From positions 34,080-98,079 of the forward strand of contig DAIRCS010000003.1 of the NCBI GenBank assembly GCA_036796555.1: DNA of 64,000 nucleotides, written 5' to 3'. Positions 42,827 to 51,328 of the stretch are shown one piece after another. The notes beneath the pieces were generated by a model that saw only the letters and a program-made list of their open reading frames with translations, was not told the DNA's origin and ran no database searches. The stretch is from JAJXWB01 sp036796555. Lineage in GTDB: Bacteria > Pseudomonadota > Alphaproteobacteria > Rhizobiales > Beijerinckiaceae. How positions within the stretch are numbered: the first letter of the stretch is position 1; each line of letters starts with the position of its first letter. Made by a program: the position numbers and the translations under genes.

Positions 42827-44173
42827 ATGACGAAACCCTTCAAGACCGAAACGACGCGGCCTTCGACCGCGACGCCGGAAGGCTACATGCCGGGCTTCGG
42901 CAACGGGTTCGAGACCGAGGCGCTGCCGGGCGCGCTGCCGATCGGCCGTAACTCGCCGCAGCGCTGCGCCTATGGGCTCTACGCCGAGCAATTGTCGGGC
43001 TCGCCCTTCACGGCGCCGCGCGCCAGCAACGAGCGCTCCTGGCTCTACCGTATTCGCCCCACCGTCGCGCACTGGGGCCAGTTCAGGAAGATCGACGCGG
43101 GCCTGTGGCGCACCGCGCCCTGCGCGGAGGTCGAGCTTGCGCCGGCGCCCCTGCGCTGGGACCCGATACCGCTGCCCGAAAAGCCGCTGTCGTTTCTCGA
43201 AGGCGTGCACACGATCACGACCGCGGGCGACGCCGGCGCGCAATCCGGCATGGCCGCGCATGTCTATCTCGTCACGCGCTCGATGCAGGACGAGTATTTC
43301 TACAATGCCGACGCCGAGATGATGTTCGTGCCGCAGGCGGGCGGCCTTCGCCTGCGCACGGAATTCGGGATCATCGACATCGAGCCCGGCGAAATCTCCG
43401 TCATTCCGCGCGGCGTGAAAATCTGCGTGGAATTGCGCGACGGGCCTTCGCGCGGCTATCTCTGCGAAAATTACGGCGGCGCCTTCACTTTGCCCGAGCG
43501 CGGGCCGATCGGCGCCAATTGTCTCGCCAACCAGCGCGACTTCTATACGCCGGTCGCGGCCTACGAGGATCGCGACGCGCCCTCGCGTCTCGTCGTCAAA
43601 TGGGGCGGCGCGCTGTGGCGCGCCGACATCGGCCATTGCCCGCTCGACGTCGTCGCCTGGCACGGCAATTACGCGCCCTATAAATACGATCTGCACCGCT
43701 TCTCGCCGGTGGGGCCGATCCTCTACGACCACGCCGATCCAAGCATCTTCACGGTGCTGACCTCGCCCTCGGAGACGCCGGGCACGGCGAACATCGATTT
43801 CGTGATCTTTCCCGAGCGCTGGCTCGTGGCCGAAAACACATTCCGCCCGCCGTGGTACCACATGAACGTGATGAGCGAATTCATGGGACTGATCTACGGC
43901 GTCTACGACGCCAAGACCGGCGGCGGCTTCGCGCCGGGAGGCGTCAGCCTGCACAACACGATGCTACCGCACGGGCCGGATCTGCGCGCCTTCGAGGACG
44001 CCAGCGCTGTCGAGTTGAAGCCGCACAAGCTCGAAGGCACGATGGCCTTCATGTTCGAGACGCGCTTCATGCAGCGCGTGACGAAATTCGCCGCCGAGGC
44101 GCCGCAGTTGCAGAAGAGCTACCAATCCTACGGCGGCGCGCTGACGAAGCATTTCGATCCCGCCAGGCCCTGA
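42827..44173 (+). CDS. hmgA: Homogentisate 1,2-dioxygenase
   Basis: A 448-residue enzyme that opens homogentisate to maleylacetoacetate. The start YMPGFGNGFETEALPGALP and the region NSPQRCAYGLYAEQLSGSPF are diagnostic. The iron ligands are visible: His345 and Glu351 in YHMNVMSEFMG, and His382 in LPHGPD, spaced like His335, Glu341 and His371 of human HGD. The length is normal. It is followed by a strong terminator-like hairpin in the 48 bp before fahA. Confidence 0.97.
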   Translation: MTKPFKTETTRPSTATPEGYMPGFGNGFETEALPGALPIGRNSPQRCAYGLYAEQLSGSPFTAPRASNERSWLYRIRPTVAHWGQFRKIDAGLWRTAPCAEVELAPAPLRWDPIPLPEKPLSFLEGVHTITTAGDAGAQSGMAAHVYLVTRSMQDEYFYNADAEMMFVPQAGGLRLRTEFGIIDIEPGEISVIPRGVKICVELRDGPSRGYLCENYGGAFTLPERGPIGANCLANQRDFYTPVAAYEDRDAPSRLVVKWGGALWRADIGHCPLDVVAWHGNYAPYKYDLHRFSPVGPILYDHADPSIFTVLTSPSETPGTANIDFVIFPERWLVAENTFRPPWYHMNVMSEFMGLIYGVYDAKTGGGFAPGGVSLHNTMLPHGPDLRAFEDASAVELKPHKLEGTMAFMFETRFMQRVTKFAAEAPQLQKSYQSYGGALTKHFDPARP

Positions 44174-44179
44174 GCCGCA

Positions 44180-44206
44180 GGGCGCGCAGCTTGCGCGCCC
44201 CTTTTT
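44180..44206 (+). terminator. Intrinsic terminator between hmgA and fahA
   Basis: GGGCGCGCA-GCT-TGCGCGCCC is a perfect nine-pair stem with a three-base loop, followed directly by CTTTTT. It starts seven bases after the hmgA stop and ends 16 bp before the fahA ATG. It is the best intrinsic terminator in the window. Confidence 0.75.
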
Positions 44207-44221
44207 CTCGCAAAGGACATC

Positions 44222-45526
44222 ATGCCGCACATCGACGCCACGCATGCGCGCGATCTCGAAAGCTGGGTCGCGAGCGCAAACGGCCACGCGAGCTTTCCGA
44301 TCCAGAACCTTCCCCTCGGCGTCTTCGCGCCGCGCGGCGGCGACTTTCGCTGCGGCGTGGCGATTGGCGACGAGATCCTCGATCTGCGCGCGCTTGCCGA
44401 CGCAAAGCTGCTGCAGGGCGCGGCGCAAGAAGCGTGCATGGCCTGCCGCGGCGCGACGCTCAACGCCTTCCTGGCGCTCGAGCCGGCTGCGCGCAAGGCG
44501 CTGCGCGCGAGCCTGAGCGCGTTGCTCGCCAAAGGCGTCGCGCCGCATCCCGAACTGCTGCATCGCGCGAGCGACTGCGCGCTGGCCTTGCCGGCGCATA
44601 TCGGCGATTACACCGATCTCTACGCCGGCATTCATCACGCGACCAAGGTCGGCCTCCTGTTCCGGCCGGACAGCCCGCTGATGCCGAACTACAAATGGGT
44701 GCCGATCGGCTATCACGGCCGCGCGTCCTCCGTGCGGCCGAGCGGAGAGAGCGTGCGCAGGCCGAACGGCCAGCGCAAGGCGCCCGATGCGCCCGCCCCG
44801 ACCTTCGGTCCCTGCGAGCGGCTCGATTTCGAGCTGGAAATGGGCGTGTGGATCGGCGGCGAGAATGCGCTCGGCGCCCCTGTGCCGATCGCCGAAGCCG
44901 CCGATCGCATCGCGGGCTTCTGCCTGCTGAACGACTGGTCGGCGCGCGACGTGCAGGCGTGGGAATACCAGCCGCTCGGGCCGTTCCTCGCCAAGTCCTT
45001 CCACACGACGATTTCGCCCTGGATCGTGACGGCGGAAGCGCTCGCCCCCTTCCGCGCGCCGGCGATGGCGCGCGCGGCCGACGATCCGAAGCCCCTGCCG
45101 TATCTCGACGATGCGGCCGACCGGAAAGAAGGCGGTCTCGCGCTCGAACTCGAGGTTTTTCTGACGACCACGCAAATGCGCGAAAAGGGCCTGGCGCCGC
45201 ATCGCCTGTGCCGCGGCGATGCGCGCAATCTCTACTGGACGCCGGCGCAGATGGTCGCCCATCACACGTCGAACGGGTGCAATCTCGGCGCAGGCGACCT
45301 GCTCGGCACCGGCACGATCTCCGCGCCGCAGAAAGGCGCTTTCGGGTCGCTGCTGGAGGAAACCAACGGCGGGCGCGAACCGATCACGCTCGAAAGCGGC
45401 GAAACGCGCACATTCCTGCAGGACGGCGATGAGATCGTCATGCGCGCCTTCGGCAGACGCGAGGGTTTCGCGTCCATCGGCTTCGGCGAATGCCGGGGCG
45501 CGATCACGCCGGCGCCGGCGATCTGA
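44222..45526 (+). CDS. fahA: Fumarylacetoacetase
   Basis: A 434-residue fumarylacetoacetate hydrolase, which cleaves fumarylacetoacetate to fumarate and acetoacetate. It has the N-terminal domain of full-length FAH (NLPLGVFAPRGGDFRCGVAI), then YTDLYAGIHHATKVGLLFRP (metal Asp and catalytic His), LDFELEMGVWIGG (two Glu ligands) and the LLNDWSARDVQAWEYQPLG block. The length is that of true FAH rather than the short FAH-like isomerases. An intrinsic terminator lies between it and hmgA, so it may depend on read-through or its own promoter. Confidence 0.96.
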   Translation: MPHIDATHARDLESWVASANGHASFPIQNLPLGVFAPRGGDFRCGVAIGDEILDLRALADAKLLQGAAQEACMACRGATLNAFLALEPAARKALRASLSALLAKGVAPHPELLHRASDCALALPAHIGDYTDLYAGIHHATKVGLLFRPDSPLMPNYKWVPIGYHGRASSVRPSGESVRRPNGQRKAPDAPAPTFGPCERLDFELEMGVWIGGENALGAPVPIAEAADRIAGFCLLNDWSARDVQAWEYQPLGPFLAKSFHTTISPWIVTAEALAPFRAPAMARAADDPKPLPYLDDAADRKEGGLALELEVFLTTTQMREKGLAPHRLCRGDARNLYWTPAQMVAHHTSNGCNLGAGDLLGTGTISAPQKGAFGSLLEETNGGREPITLESGETRTFLQDGDEIVMRAFGRREGFASIGFGECRGAITPAPAI

Positions 45527-45583
45527 CCAGAATGACGAAAACGAAGGGGCGCGCAGCCGTCCCGCGATGAAATGGAGGAAACG

Positions 45584-46780
45584 ATGAAGAAGACGATTCT
45601 CGCCTGCGCCTTGTCCGCATTGATGGCGTCGAGCGCGCTGGCGCAGTCGGCCGAGCCCTTGCGCATCGGCGTGCTCACCGATCTCACGAGCTGGGGCCGC
45701 GACAATTCCGGGCCGGGCTCCGTCGAGGCGGCCAAAATGGCGGTGGAGGAATTCGGCCCGACCGTGCTCGGCCGCAAGATCGAGATCATTTCCGCCGACC
45801 ATCAGATGAAGCCGGACATCGGCGTGCAGATCGCGCGCGCCTGGATCGACCGCGACAATGTCGCCGCCATCGTCGACGTGCCGAATTCGGCGATCGGCAT
45901 CGCGATTCACAATCTGGCGAAGGAAAAGAACAGGATCGCGTTGCTGTCGGGCCCCGGCTCCTCCGCCATAACAGACGAGCTCTGCAGCCCCAACACGGTG
46001 CATTTCACCTACGACACCTATGCGCTGGCCAAGGTGACGGGCGCGGCTGTCGCCAAGGAAGGCGGCAAGAACTGGTTCTTCATCACCGCCGACTACGCCT
46101 TCGGCCACCAGCTCGAGCGCGACGCCACGCGCTTCATCAAGGAATATGGCGGCAATGTCGTGGGCGGCGTGCGCCATCCGACCAATACGGCCGACTTCTC
46201 CTCCTTCGTGCTGCAGGCGCAGACGTCCAACGCCGACGTGATCGGTTTCGCGAACGCCGGCCAGGATACGGACAATGCGATCAAGCAGGCCGGCGAATTC
46301 GGCCTCGGCCAGAAGGCGAAGCTTGTTGGCCTTCTGATGTTCGACACCGACGTGCACGCGATCGGCCTCAAGGCCGCGCAGGGCACCTACATGGCGACGG
46401 CGTCCTACTGGGACATGAACGACGCCACCCGCGCCTGGTCGAAGAAATTCATGGAGCGCGCCAAGACCGCGCCGACCATGATCCAGACCGGCGTCTATGG
46501 TTCGATCCTGCACTATCTGAAGGCGATCAAGGCCGCGGGCGCCGACGAGCCCGCCAAGGTGATGGCGAAGATGCGCGAAATCCCGATCGAGGATGTGTTC
46601 GTGCACGGCGGCAGGCTGCGCGAGGACGGTCGCGTGATCCGCGACATCTATCTCGCGCGCGTCAAGAAGCCCGAGCAGTCTAAGGGGCCGTGGGACTATC
46701 TGGAAATCGTGCAGACGGTGAAGGGCGAGGATGCCTTCCGTCCGGTCTCCGAATCCAAATGCCCGCTGTTGAAGAAATAA
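45584..46780 (+). CDS. ABC transporter substrate-binding protein, LivK type
   Basis: A 398-residue type 1 periplasmic binding protein. The signal peptide ends at about residue 21 (SALAQ), then LRIGVLTDLTSWGRDNSGPG and GRKIEIISADHQMKPD. AGGAAACG in front of ATG 45584 fixes the start; a slightly earlier ATG is part of the ribosome site. It is the third orphan LivK-like protein in the window and lies between fahA and a flavoprotein gene on the same strand. It probably binds the aromatic acid or a breakdown product. Confidence 0.92.
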   Translation: MKKTILACALSALMASSALAQSAEPLRIGVLTDLTSWGRDNSGPGSVEAAKMAVEEFGPTVLGRKIEIISADHQMKPDIGVQIARAWIDRDNVAAIVDVPNSAIGIAIHNLAKEKNRIALLSGPGSSAITDELCSPNTVHFTYDTYALAKVTGAAVAKEGGKNWFFITADYAFGHQLERDATRFIKEYGGNVVGGVRHPTNTADFSSFVLQAQTSNADVIGFANAGQDTDNAIKQAGEFGLGQKAKLVGLLMFDTDVHAIGLKAAQGTYMATASYWDMNDATRAWSKKFMERAKTAPTMIQTGVYGSILHYLKAIKAAGADEPAKVMAKMREIPIEDVFVHGGRLREDGRVIRDIYLARVKKPEQSKGPWDYLEIVQTVKGEDAFRPVSESKCPLLKK

Positions 46781-46790
46781 GAGACCGGAA

Positions 46791-48488
46791 ATGAGCGAGA
46801 CGCAGGAATACGATGTCGTCGTCGTCGGCTCGGGCTGCGGCGGCATGTCCGCGGCCGTCACGGCCGCGCATGCGGGCCTCAAGGTTCTCGTCGCCGAAAA
46901 GGGCGAGAAATTCGGCGGCACCACCGCGCGGTCCGGCGGGTGGCTGTGGATTCCCGGCACGTCGCTCGCCAAGGCCTGGGGCGTCGAGGAAACCAAGGAC
47001 GAGGCGCGCGCCTACATGCGCCACGAGGCCGGCAATTTCTTCGACAGCGCGCGGGTCGACGCGTTTCTGGAGCGCGGACCGGAGGCGGTCGATTTCTTCG
47101 TCGGCAAGACCGCGCTGAAATTCGACATGCCGCTGGTCTTTCCCGACTATCACGCGGAGGCGCCCGGCGGGACGCAGGGCGGCCGCTCCATGGTCACGCG
47201 GCCGATGGACGCGCACGAACTGGGGCCATGGCTGCCCAAGCTCGGTTCGCCGCTGCCGGAGCTCACCGTGTTCGGCATGATGCTCGGCTCCGGCAAGGAG
47301 ATCGTGCATTTCATGCGCGCCGCGCGCTCCGTGACGTCGGCCGCCTACGTGGCGAAGCGCCTGACGCGCCACGGCATGGACGTGGTGAAGAACGGGCGCG
47401 GCATGACGCTGACCAACGGCAATGCGCTCGCGGGACGCCTCGCCAAATCGGCCTTCGATCTCGGCGTCGAATTGCGGTTGGAATCGCCCGCGCGCGAATT
47501 GATGGTCGAGAGCGGCCGCATTGTCGGCGTCGTGCTGGAGACGCAGGGCAAGCGCGTGCAGGTGCGCGCCAGGCGCGGCGTCGTGCTCGCCTGTGGCGGC
47601 TTTCCGCACGACAAGGCGCGACGCAAGGAATTGTTCCCGCACGCGCCGACGGGCGCGGAGCATTATTCGCCGGGGCCCGAGACGAATGTCGGCGACGGCC
47701 TTCGCATGGCGGAGGCTGTCGGCGCTGTCGTCGATTCCAATCTGCCGCATGCGGCGGCCTGGGTGCCGGTGTCGATCACGACCCGCAAGGACGGATCGAA
47801 GGGCGTGATGCCGCATTTCATCGACCGCGCGAAGCCCGGCGTGATCGCGGTGACGCGCAGCGGCAAGCGTTTCGGCAATGAGGGCGATTCCTATCACGAC
47901 TTCGTGCAGGCGATGAACGAAGCTTGCGCGGACGAAACGGAAAAGACGGCGTTTCTCATCTGCGACCATCGCACCTTGCGCCGCTACGGGCTCGGCTGCA
48001 TCGGCCCGTTCCCGATGCCGCTCAAACACCACCTGTCCACGGGCTACCTCAAGCGTGGCGCCACGTTGCGTGAACTCGCACAGCAGATCGGCGTCGAGCC
48101 GCGAGCGCTGGAAAAGACAGTGCAGGACTACAACGGCCCGGCGCGCGAAGGGCGCGACCCCGTCTTCGGCAAGGGCACGAAGGCCTACAACCGCTACCAG
48201 GGCGATGCGCTGCACGGGCCCAATCCCTGCATCGCGCCGATCGAGAACGGCCCGTTCTATGCGATTCAGGTGGTGATCGGCGATCTCGGCACCTACGCCG
48301 GTCTTGTCGCCGACGACCATGCGCGCGTGCTCGACCGCGACCGCCGGCCGATCCCCGGCCTCTATACGGCGGGCAACGACATGGCCAGCATCATGGGCGG
48401 CAATTATCCGGGCGCGGGCATCACGCTCGGACCCGCGCTGACCTTCGGTTATATCGCGGGCCGTTCGCTGGCCGAGGCTGCGGCGTGA
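46791..48488 (+). CDS. FAD-dependent dehydrogenase (3-ketosteroid dehydrogenase/fumarate reductase fold)
   Basis: A 565-residue flavoprotein. The N-terminal dinucleotide fold has VVVVGSGCGGMSAAVTAA and FGGTTARSGGWLWIPG, and the C-terminal FAD motif ends with GNDMASIMGGNYPGAGITLGPALTFG. This is the family of 3-ketosteroid-delta1-dehydrogenases and soluble fumarate reductases, most of whose members in alphaproteobacteria have unknown substrates. It lies 10 bp after the binding-protein gene and overlaps the SDR gene by four bases, so these three form a unit that could process a side chain or ring before the central pathway. Confidence 0.88.
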   Translation: MSETQEYDVVVVGSGCGGMSAAVTAAHAGLKVLVAEKGEKFGGTTARSGGWLWIPGTSLAKAWGVEETKDEARAYMRHEAGNFFDSARVDAFLERGPEAVDFFVGKTALKFDMPLVFPDYHAEAPGGTQGGRSMVTRPMDAHELGPWLPKLGSPLPELTVFGMMLGSGKEIVHFMRAARSVTSAAYVAKRLTRHGMDVVKNGRGMTLTNGNALAGRLAKSAFDLGVELRLESPARELMVESGRIVGVVLETQGKRVQVRARRGVVLACGGFPHDKARRKELFPHAPTGAEHYSPGPETNVGDGLRMAEAVGAVVDSNLPHAAAWVPVSITTRKDGSKGVMPHFIDRAKPGVIAVTRSGKRFGNEGDSYHDFVQAMNEACADETEKTAFLICDHRTLRRYGLGCIGPFPMPLKHHLSTGYLKRGATLRELAQQIGVEPRALEKTVQDYNGPAREGRDPVFGKGTKAYNRYQGDALHGPNPCIAPIENGPFYAIQVVIGDLGTYAGLVADDHARVLDRDRRPIPGLYTAGNDMASIMGGNYPGAGITLGPALTFGYIAGRSLAEAAA

Positions 48489-49255
48489 GCGCCGTCTTCT
48501 CGGATCGCCTTCTCGAAGGTCGCGTCGCGCTGGTGACGGGCGCGGGACAGGGGAACGGCCGCGCCATCGCGCTCGGCCTTGCGCGCCACGGCGCGATCGT
48601 GGTCGCCACCGATATCGACCGCGCCAATGCGCAGGCGACCGCTGATCTCATTCGCGTCGAGCAGCGCAAGGCGATCGGCCTCGCGCTCGACGTGACCGAT
48701 TCCGCGGCTTGCGCCGCACTCGCCGATCGCGTGCGGCGGGAAGTCGGCGCCATCGGCATTCTCGTCAACAATGCCGGGATCATCATCCGCGAGACCATCG
48801 ATTCTCCACGCGCCGCCGAGAACTGGCGCAAAACGATGGACGTCAATCTCAACGGCGTCTTCAACGTGACGCACGCGTGCCTCGCGCAATTGCGCGCGAC
48901 GCGCGGGTCTGTCGTCAATCTCGGCTCGATCGCTTCTTTTGTCGGCGTGGCCGACACGCTCGGCTATTCGCCTTCCAAGGGCGGGGTGAAATTGCTGACG
49001 CAGGCGCTGGCGCGCGAGCTCGGCCGCGACGGCGTGCGCGTCAACGCCATTGCGCCGGGCGTGATCGAGACGCCGATGACGGAAACGACCCGCAACGACC
49101 CGACCCGTCTGGCGGGATTTCTCGGCCGGACGCCGCTGGGGCGGGTCGGGCAGCCGGAGGAACTGGTGGGCGCGACCGTATTCCTGGCCTCCGACATGGC
49201 GTCTTATATTTCCGGCGCAATCCTGCCCGTCGACGGCGGCTTCCTGGCCGCCTGA
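48485..49255 (+). CDS. SDR family NAD(P)-dependent oxidoreductase
   Basis: A 256-residue classical SDR. The motif is TGAGQGNGRAIA, a slight variant of TGxxxGxG, followed by ATDID (acidic end of strand 2, NAD-type). NNAG, the catalytic Ser in NLGSIASF and YSPSKGG (Tyr, Lys) are present. The end has SYISGAILPVDGG. The start is GTG, overlapping the flavoprotein stop (GTGA). It probably oxidises an alcohol formed or used by the flavoprotein. Confidence 0.92.
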   Translation: MSAVFSDRLLEGRVALVTGAGQGNGRAIALGLARHGAIVVATDIDRANAQATADLIRVEQRKAIGLALDVTDSAACAALADRVRREVGAIGILVNNAGIIIRETIDSPRAAENWRKTMDVNLNGVFNVTHACLAQLRATRGSVVNLGSIASFVGVADTLGYSPSKGGVKLLTQALARELGRDGVRVNAIAPGVIETPMTETTRNDPTRLAGFLGRTPLGRVGQPEELVGATVFLASDMASYISGAILPVDGGFLAA

Positions 49256-49315
49256 GGCGTGCGCCGAGGGCATGGCGCGACGACCAGACACCATCAGGTC
49301 GCGAAGGCGACGCCG

Positions 49316-49335
49316 GCGCCTGTGCCCGCAGGCGC
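49316..49335. terminator. Hairpin after the SDR gene
   Basis: GCGCCTG-TGCCCG-CAGGCGC forms a seven-pair stem 61 bp after the SDR stop. There is no T-run. It may mark the end of the homogentisate operon transcript. Apart from this and the Pho-box-like repeat at 49514, I see nothing in the 309 bp between the SDR and the next gene. Confidence 0.35.
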
Positions 49336-49513
49336 GCGATAGATGGCTCGGATAATATCGGGACGCACGCCGGCTGCGCCCCTCCTTCGCGTTCTGCTCC
49401 TGTCCGTCACGTGGCCGAACGCACGGTTCATCCAGGACACGAGCGTATGCGACGCGAGCGAGACGGCGGTCGAGACCGCCGCCAGACCGCGAGGGCGGCG
49501 CTGCGCGTGCAAA

Positions 49514-49531
49514 CCGTCATCTAGCCGTCAC
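49514..49531 (+). promoter_or_regulatory. Candidate PhoB box of the ugp-like operon
   Basis: CCGTCAT-CTAG-CCGTCAC matches the PhoB box pattern CTGTCAT-N4-CTGTCAY in 12 of 14 repeat positions with the correct 11-base period. It ends 33 bp before the ATG at 49565. The ugp genes are classical Pho regulon members, which supports the call. Confidence 0.6.
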
Positions 49532-49564
49532 GAAACAACGTCATCGAGCTTGCAGAGGCGACAT

Positions 49565-50488
49565 ATGGTCGACGCTGCGGTTCCCGTGCCAAAACGATTC
49601 CTGCCCGTCAGTCCCTGGCCGCGACCGCGACACGGCGCATCCGCCGCTCTCTTCATCGCGCCGACTCTCGCGCTGCTCGCCGTCTTCACCTATTGGCCCG
49701 TGGTCGAAGCGTTGTGGGACACGTTTGCGGTCAAGGACAGGTTGGGCCGCATTTCATTTGGCCTGGACAATTTGACCGCTCTGCTGGGCGACCAGGCCTT
49801 CCGGCGCGCGATCGTCAACAACCTCCTCTACGCGGCGGCCACGGTCCCGCCGACCCTGGCTCTGGCGCTGGCCTTTGCGCTGGCGCTTGCCCGCAGCAAC
49901 AAGATCTCGGCGTTCCTGCGCACGATCTTTTTCCTGCCGACGCTCATTCCGCTGATCGCAGCCGCTTCGATCTTTCTCTTCCTCTTCCTACCGAACGCCG
50001 GACTGATCGACCATTACCTCGCGAAGCTCGGTCGGCAGGGACCGAACTGGCTCGGCGATCCCGATATCGCGCTCTGGGCGCTGGCGGTCCTCACCGTCTG
50101 GAAGAACGCGGGTTACTACATGCTGTTCTTTCTCGCCGGGCTCCAAGGCGTATCGAAGGATTTGCTGGAAGCCGCCACCTTGGACGGCGCGGGGCCGTTC
50201 GCGCGCCTGCGCCATGTCACGCTGCCCGCGCTCCGCGAAACCTTCGCTTTTGTAGCGGTGCTCGCGTTGATCGGCGTCGTCACGCAGGTCGATCATGTCT
50301 TCGTGCTCACCAAGGGCGGCCCGTCTGATTCGACCAATCTCATCCTGTTCTACATCTATCAGCAGGCGGTCGAGCGCTACGAGCCCGGCCGCGCAGCGGC
50401 GGCGACCGTGGTCGCGCTGGCGGCGATTCTGGTCATCACCGCCGCCTCGCTGAAGCGTTTCGACGCCGGACTGGGGGGCGCCGCTTGA
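49565..50488 (+). CDS. ABC transporter permease, UgpA/MalF type
   Basis: A 307-residue permease with six hydrophobic segments. It has the family start ALFIAPTLALLAVFTYWPVVEA and the coupling loop LLEAATLDGAGPFARLRHVTLP (residues about 205-225). The ATG at 49565 has AGAGG six bases upstream and lies at the natural N-terminus; upstream codons look non-coding. Together with the following permease, binding protein and phosphodiesterase it resembles a glycerol-3-phosphate or glycerophosphodiester importer (UgpA). No ATPase gene follows; a shared MsmX/UgpC-type ATPase must come from elsewhere. Confidence 0.88.
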   Translation: MVDAAVPVPKRFLPVSPWPRPRHGASAALFIAPTLALLAVFTYWPVVEALWDTFAVKDRLGRISFGLDNLTALLGDQAFRRAIVNNLLYAAATVPPTLALALAFALALARSNKISAFLRTIFFLPTLIPLIAAASIFLFLFLPNAGLIDHYLAKLGRQGPNWLGDPDIALWALAVLTVWKNAGYYMLFFLAGLQGVSKDLLEAATLDGAGPFARLRHVTLPALRETFAFVAVLALIGVVTQVDHVFVLTKGGPSDSTNLILFYIYQQAVERYEPGRAAAATVVALAAILVITAASLKRFDAGLGGAA

Positions 50489-51315
50489 GCGCGCGCCGCG
50501 AAATAGGGCTGCAGGTCGGTCTTGGGCTGGCGGCGATTTGCGCGCTGCTCTGGGCCATCCCGTTTTTGTGGGTTCTCGTCGCCGCCTTCAGACCGGACCG
50601 CGCCGGCGGCGAAATGGCGTCGCTCCTGCCCAATTTCGTTCCGACCGCGGCGAATTTCCTCGAGGCCTGGGATCAGGCGGACTTTCTCCGCTACGGCCTG
50701 AACTCGACGCTGATCTGCGGCGGCATCCTCGTCGTGCAGCTCGTCACCATGTCGCTCGCGGGCTTCGCCTTCGCGCGGCTCGAATTTCCCGGACGCGAGA
50801 TCGTTTTCAACCTCGTGCTGGTCCAGATGATGATCGCGCCGGTCATCCTCATTGTCCCGAATCTCAAGACGGTCGCCGCGCTCGGCCTATACGACACGCT
50901 GGGCGGCGTCATGGCGCCCTATCTCGCGACCGCCTTCGGCACGTTTCTGATGCGACAGACCTTCAGGACCGTTCCAAGGGAATTCGAGGAAGCCGCCTTG
51001 ATCGACGGCGCGAGCAAACTGGACCTCATACGCTTCGTCTACCTGCCGCTGGCGAAGCCCGCCGTCGTCGCCTTCGCGATCGTTTCAGTCACCGCGCACT
51101 GGAACGAATTTCTGTGGCCGCTGATGGTCATCAACTCACCGTCACGCAGGCCGCTTACCGTCGGCCTCGCCATGTTCACGCAAGGCGCGGAAGGCGCGCA
51201 GGCCTGGGGGATCGTCGCCGCCGGCACGCTCATCGTGATCGCGCCGCTGGTGATCGTCTTCCTGATCTTCCAGCGGCGGTTCGTCGAAAGCTTCATGGCC
51301 TCAGGTCTGAAATGA
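50485..51315 (+). CDS. ABC transporter permease, UgpE/MalG type
   Basis: A 276-residue permease. It shows the MalG-type features: AIPFLWVLVAAFRPD after the first helix, FARLEFPGREIVF, and the coupling loop EFEEAALIDGASKLDLIRFVYLP followed by AHWNEFLWPL. The start is TTG overlapping the previous stop (TTGA), with GGGGGG upstream. The partner permease and a binding protein are adjacent on either side. Confidence 0.9.
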   Translation: MSARREIGLQVGLGLAAICALLWAIPFLWVLVAAFRPDRAGGEMASLLPNFVPTAANFLEAWDQADFLRYGLNSTLICGGILVVQLVTMSLAGFAFARLEFPGREIVFNLVLVQMMIAPVILIVPNLKTVAALGLYDTLGGVMAPYLATAFGTFLMRQTFRTVPREFEEAALIDGASKLDLIRFVYLPLAKPAVVAFAIVSVTAHWNEFLWPLMVINSPSRRPLTVGLAMFTQGAEGAQAWGIVAAGTLIVIAPLVIVFLIFQRRFVESFMASGLK

Positions 51316-51328
51316 ACGGAGAAGAAGA

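Noticed and set aside
43964..46996. A 1010-codon open frame on the minus strand opposite hmgA, fahA and a binding protein
   Set aside because: It is antisense to three well-supported genes, is rich in Arg, His and Ala without any domain, and such frames are expected in GC-rich DNA.
49294..49512. A 72-codon minus-strand frame between the SDR and the ugp-like operon
   Set aside because: There is no ribosome site and no family resemblance, and it overlaps a hairpin; it is more likely chance.
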